This document shows positions 61,311-64,000 of a stretch of 64,000 nt of DNA, piece by piece. The DNA is taken from assembly GCA_020073085.1 (NCBI GenBank), contig JAIQFV010000002.1, positions 71,586-135,585 on the forward strand, in the 5' to 3' direction. The notes beneath the pieces are model-generated. The model did no database searches, had not been told where the DNA came from, and worked only from the letters and a program-made list of their open reading frames with translations. Both the position numbers and the translations under genes were made by a program. Origin of the DNA: Terriglobia bacterium. Its GTDB lineage: Bacteria; Acidobacteriota; Terriglobia; JAIQFV01. Position 1 is the first letter of the stretch; every line of letters begins with the position of its first letter.

Positions 61311-62681
61311 TCAGACCTTCCCACTTTGGTTCTGGCGGCGCTTCAGTTTGCGCCACAGGGTGGTCTTATGGATGCCAAGGTCGCGAGCGGCTGCCGCATG
61401 ATTTCCGTTATGGCGCTTCAGTGCCTCCTGGACCAAAGACAATTCCATCTCGCGGAGATTGGCAGACCCCATTCTGGTTCCCTTTGTCATTCCTTTTCGG
61501 ACACCTGATGGCAAGTCCTCCAGGCAAATGATATCGCGGCGGCAAAGGACAAAAGCATGCTCCAGGGCGTTCTGTAACTCACGAATATTTCCAGGCCATT
61601 CATAAGTCATCAGGCATCGCATCGCCTCGGTGTCCGGCGTCTGGATGTTTCTCCGGTAACGGCGATTCAACTTGTTGATAAAGTGCTGGATGAGCAGGGG
61701 GATGTCCTCTCTTCGATCCTTCAGCGGAGGCAGCGCAATCTGAACCACATCCAGCCGGTAATAAAGGTCCTCGCGAAAGTGGCCCTCCCGAACCTCATTT
61801 CGGAGATCCTTGTGCGTCGCCGCAACAAAACGCGCGTCGGTGTGGAGAGAATCGTTCGAGCCCAATGGCTCAAACGTTCTCTCCTGAAGGACTCTCAGAA
61901 GTTTCACTTGCATCGCTGGAGAGATATCGCCAATTTCGTCCAGGAACAAGGTTCCTCCCTGGGCCGCCGAAAGCCGGCCGGGTTTGTCGGCGTTTGCGCC
62001 GGTAAAGGCCCCCTCCTTGTATCCAAACAACTCGGATTCCAACAGGCTGTCGGGAAGTGCGCCACAGTTCAGGGTCACGAGCGGCCCTGTAGAGCGATGA
62101 CTCAGATTGTGAAGGGCCTTCGCCAGGAGTTCTTTCCCTGTGCCGCTCTCACCCGTCAACAGGACGTTGCAGTCGCTTTGGGCAATTTGGGGGAGCAACT
62201 CAAAAATCCCCTGCATCTTGGAATTCTTGGATAACATCTCATGAAAACTATACTTATGTTCGGCTTCCCGGCGAAGCTCCTCTTCGGCCGACAGGTCTCT
62301 GAAAGTCTCCACTCCTCCAATGATGTTGCCACGTTCATTCTTCAATACCGCAGTGCTCACGCTAATGGGGACGCGCATGCCCTGGGCGGAAAGGATCTGC
62401 ACGGGTTTATTCACCACAGGCCGGGCAAACCGCATGGTCTCCTTTAACGCGCATTCACCTTCACAAATCTCCGCCTTGAGTACCTCCCAGCAGGGTTTTC
62501 CCAACGCCTCCCTCTGTTTGACGCCTGTGATAATCTCAGCGGCCCGGTTAAAGGACGTAATGAGAAATTCCTTATCGACCGTGAATACCCCGTCATTAAT
62601 CGAATCGAGAATGATTTTGAACCTTGAGGGATGGAAAAATTCCGTATCGGCTTGGACCTTGCCTTCGACAGATGGACTCAT
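61311..62681 (-). CDS. Sigma-54-dependent transcriptional activator (PAS-AAA-Fis)
   Basis: 456 residues from 62681, where GGAGG lies seven bases upstream; the frame opens to 62729. Domains: a PAS domain (about 20-130, with 'FNRAAEIITGVKQREALGKPCWEVL' and a Cys cluster around CEGECALKET), the AAA+ domain with GESGTGKE, GAFTGA and 'GGTLFLDEIGDIS', and a C-terminal Fis-type helix-turn-helix. GAFTGA binds sigma-54. The PAS Cys residues are of interest as metal or redox sensors. It lies 183 bases upstream of the operon it probably controls. Confidence 0.92.
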   Translation of the reverse strand: MSPSVEGKVQADTEFFHPSRFKIILDSINDGVFTVDKEFLITSFNRAAEIITGVKQREALGKPCWEVLKAEICEGECALKETMRFARPVVNKPVQILSAQGMRVPISVSTAVLKNERGNIIGGVETFRDLSAEEELRREAEHKYSFHEMLSKNSKMQGIFELLPQIAQSDCNVLLTGESGTGKELLAKALHNLSHRSTGPLVTLNCGALPDSLLESELFGYKEGAFTGANADKPGRLSAAQGGTLFLDEIGDISPAMQVKLLRVLQERTFEPLGSNDSLHTDARFVAATHKDLRNEVREGHFREDLYYRLDVVQIALPPLKDRREDIPLLIQHFINKLNRRYRRNIQTPDTEAMRCLMTYEWPGNIRELQNALEHAFVLCRRDIICLEDLPSGVRKGMTKGTRMGSANLREMELSLVQEALKRHNGNHAAAARDLGIHKTTLWRKLKRRQNQSGKV

Positions 62682-62892
62682 TCTGCAGCCTCCAGCATTG
62701 CAACATGCAACCCTTGTGAAAGAATACACGAATGGGATGAAATGCGCAAGCCAAAGGGTCGGTCATGTCGTTTCATGGCCTTAGCGGACCCTATCGAACC
62801 CCTCGCAATTCCCGAGACGCAAGGGAACGAGGGTCGCACCGGAGTTCACGTCCCGAGACCGAAACTCTTCCCAATCAAAGATGGAAACACAG

Positions 62893-63774
62893 TCAAGGCC
62901 GGTCCGGTTCTTTTTTATGCCCAGGTCTGACATATTCATCAAGGAACCGGAAGACATCGGACTCCCATTGGGGAACGGCGTTGTACACCAGATTGTGCCC
63001 CTCTTCCCGTGTTTGGCCGACAGGCGGGTAGATCTTCAGAGCGTAAGGTTTGTGCTGGCGTTCGAGGTCGGCGGCGAGGTCGCGGCCAGCAGCCGTGCTG
63101 TAATCGTTGGCGGCTTGAATGAGCAGGATGGGGGTGGCTGTCTTGCGGACGGCGGTCAGCAGGCGATCGCGCAGTTCGGGGGTGGCTTCCCAGGAACCCG
63201 CAGCGGCAGCGAAGGTCACCGCGGCGCGGACGGCGGGGTCGCGCTCGGCGGCGAGCAGGGTGAGTTGCCCGCCGAACGAATGCCCTGCGATGGCGATCCG
63301 GTGTGGGTCCACCGCGTGCACGGTTTTCAAGAAGGACAAAGCAGCAAGGACATCGTCGAGATGATCCGTCGTCAGTAGAATGTATTGCAGGTGCTTTCGA
63401 GCTTCGTCTCCATGCGCAGCCTTCTCACGCTGCAGCAGATCCTGAATGAAGGGTCCCTGTTCCGCAGAAAGGCCCTGCCCGCGTCGGAAGAGATAAAGGA
63501 AGGCGTACCCATGTCTGACGAAGAGGGGGCCGAGTCTTTCGGCGGCCTCCTTCATCGTGAGCCCGGCGGTATGCTCTGGGTCAGCCCCGCCAGAACCGTG
63601 ATTGAACAATACAGCAGGAAATGGGCCAGGACCCGCCGGCGTCCAGAGGAAGGCCTTGAGTTGAAGAGGTCCGCTGCGGATCTCAACCGTTTGTAAAGCG
63701 ATGGGCGGCGACGACTGGCCAGCCGCAACGCCCGAAAGCAGCAACGCGAACATGCAGAGCCGTAATCTTCTCAT
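62893..63774 (-). CDS. Secreted alpha/beta hydrolase (dienelactone-hydrolase-like)
   Basis: 293 residues. An N-terminal signal peptide (LRLCMFALLLSGVAAGQ), 'PAVLFNHGSGG' (oxyanion region), the nucleophile elbow GHSFGG (about 170), Asp in 'QAANDYST' and His in 'REEGHNLVY' complete a Ser-Asp-His triad. Family close to dienelactone hydrolases and peptidase S9-like hydrolases. Exported to the periplasm; substrate unknown. It lies apart from the sigma-54 operon. Confidence 0.85.
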   Translation of the reverse strand: MRRLRLCMFALLLSGVAAGQSSPPIALQTVEIRSGPLQLKAFLWTPAGPGPFPAVLFNHGSGGADPEHTAGLTMKEAAERLGPLFVRHGYAFLYLFRRGQGLSAEQGPFIQDLLQREKAAHGDEARKHLQYILLTTDHLDDVLAALSFLKTVHAVDPHRIAIAGHSFGGQLTLLAAERDPAVRAAVTFAAAAGSWEATPELRDRLLTAVRKTATPILLIQAANDYSTAAGRDLAADLERQHKPYALKIYPPVGQTREEGHNLVYNAVPQWESDVFRFLDEYVRPGHKKEPDRP

Positions 63775-64000
63775 TGGCGCAGGGATCCCCCGTCGGCTTG
63801 ACTATAAAATGGACGTGGAGGCCTGACAAGACATTAAGAGAGCCCGGCTGCTAAATTCCTCATCAGTCTATTTTCAGTGGTGCCGCATATCATCAATTGG
63901 ACACAGATGGACGCCGATCGAAACGGAATAAACCGGGGCGGAACTTTCAAAGTACAAATTCCAGGCAAGAGTTCTTAGGCAAAGGGATTGTCCCAAGAAC
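63775..64000. other. Window end, no feature
   Basis: The last 226 bases hold no open frame of note, no hairpin of strength and no repeat copy that I can recognise. Confidence 0.6.

Noticed and set aside
1-64000. CRISPR arrays, rRNA, tRNA and prophage
   Set aside because: No regular spaced repeats, no rRNA-like or tRNA-like stretch and no phage structural genes were seen on reading both strands. A dedicated search would be more sensitive.

Overview
The window looks like the chromosome of a member of the Acidobacteriota. Three things point that way: a VWFA-domain protein of the type named after Acidobacteria (13322-14296), a PadR regulator followed by a duplicated FtsX/MacB permease of the 'ADOP' type (46578-49749), and a moderately GC-rich genome with many long intergenic repeats. 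No rRNA, tRNA, CRISPR array, prophage or intact insertion sequence was seen. Family names below come from recognising motifs by eye, not from searches.

Layout. 1-13250 is housekeeping: the end of an M16 protease pair, rsmI, a split NAD synthetase (nadE plus a separate nitrilase-type glutaminase), ileS-lspA-lgt and a RluD-type pseudouridine synthase. 13250-27850 is looser and repeat-rich: the VWFA protein, two toxin-antitoxin modules, a B12-binding radical SAM protein, a YceI protein, trpF, a Fic protein, a membrane-anchored Ser/Thr kinase, and several gene remnants.

27860-43555 is one long co-directional hydrogen locus behind a Rex-type operator. It runs rex, a three-subunit [FeFe] hydrogenase (thioredoxin-like subunit; a NuoF-type subunit fused to a GltD/NfnB-type flavoprotein; catalytic HydA), then a sensory block (receiver, [FeFe]-hydrogenase-domain histidine kinase, receiver, receiver-kinase hybrid), then the maturases hydE, hydG, aspA-like and hydF. 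The locus therefore encodes an NAD(P)-linked hydrogenase, a probable H2- or redox-sensing phosphorelay built on a second hydrogenase-like module, and the machinery to build the H-cluster.

43556-50040 holds a palindromic repeat element, a secreted LolA-like protein, a lipoprotein amidohydrolase and the PadR/ADOP pair, the permease gene being flanked by homologous direct repeats.

50060-57457 is an extended arsenic operon: arsR, acr3, arsC, then a lipoyl-carrier (GcvH-like) protein, two DGC-type Cys proteins, an OsmC protein and a three-gene ABC exporter. Facing it, 61168 down to 57590, is a probable sigma-54-dependent operon: NifX-like protein, Hsp20, trans-sulfuration enzyme, a second ArsR, and a ZnuA-like binding protein that lacks the zinc-ligand histidines. 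A sigma-54 activator lies just upstream (61311-62681). The window closes with a secreted alpha/beta hydrolase.

The strongest candidates for undescribed biology are the hydrogenase-domain kinase block, the lipoyl-carrier extension of the ars operon with its convergent thiol/metal operon, and a palindromic intergenic repeat whose stem shows a compensatory base change.
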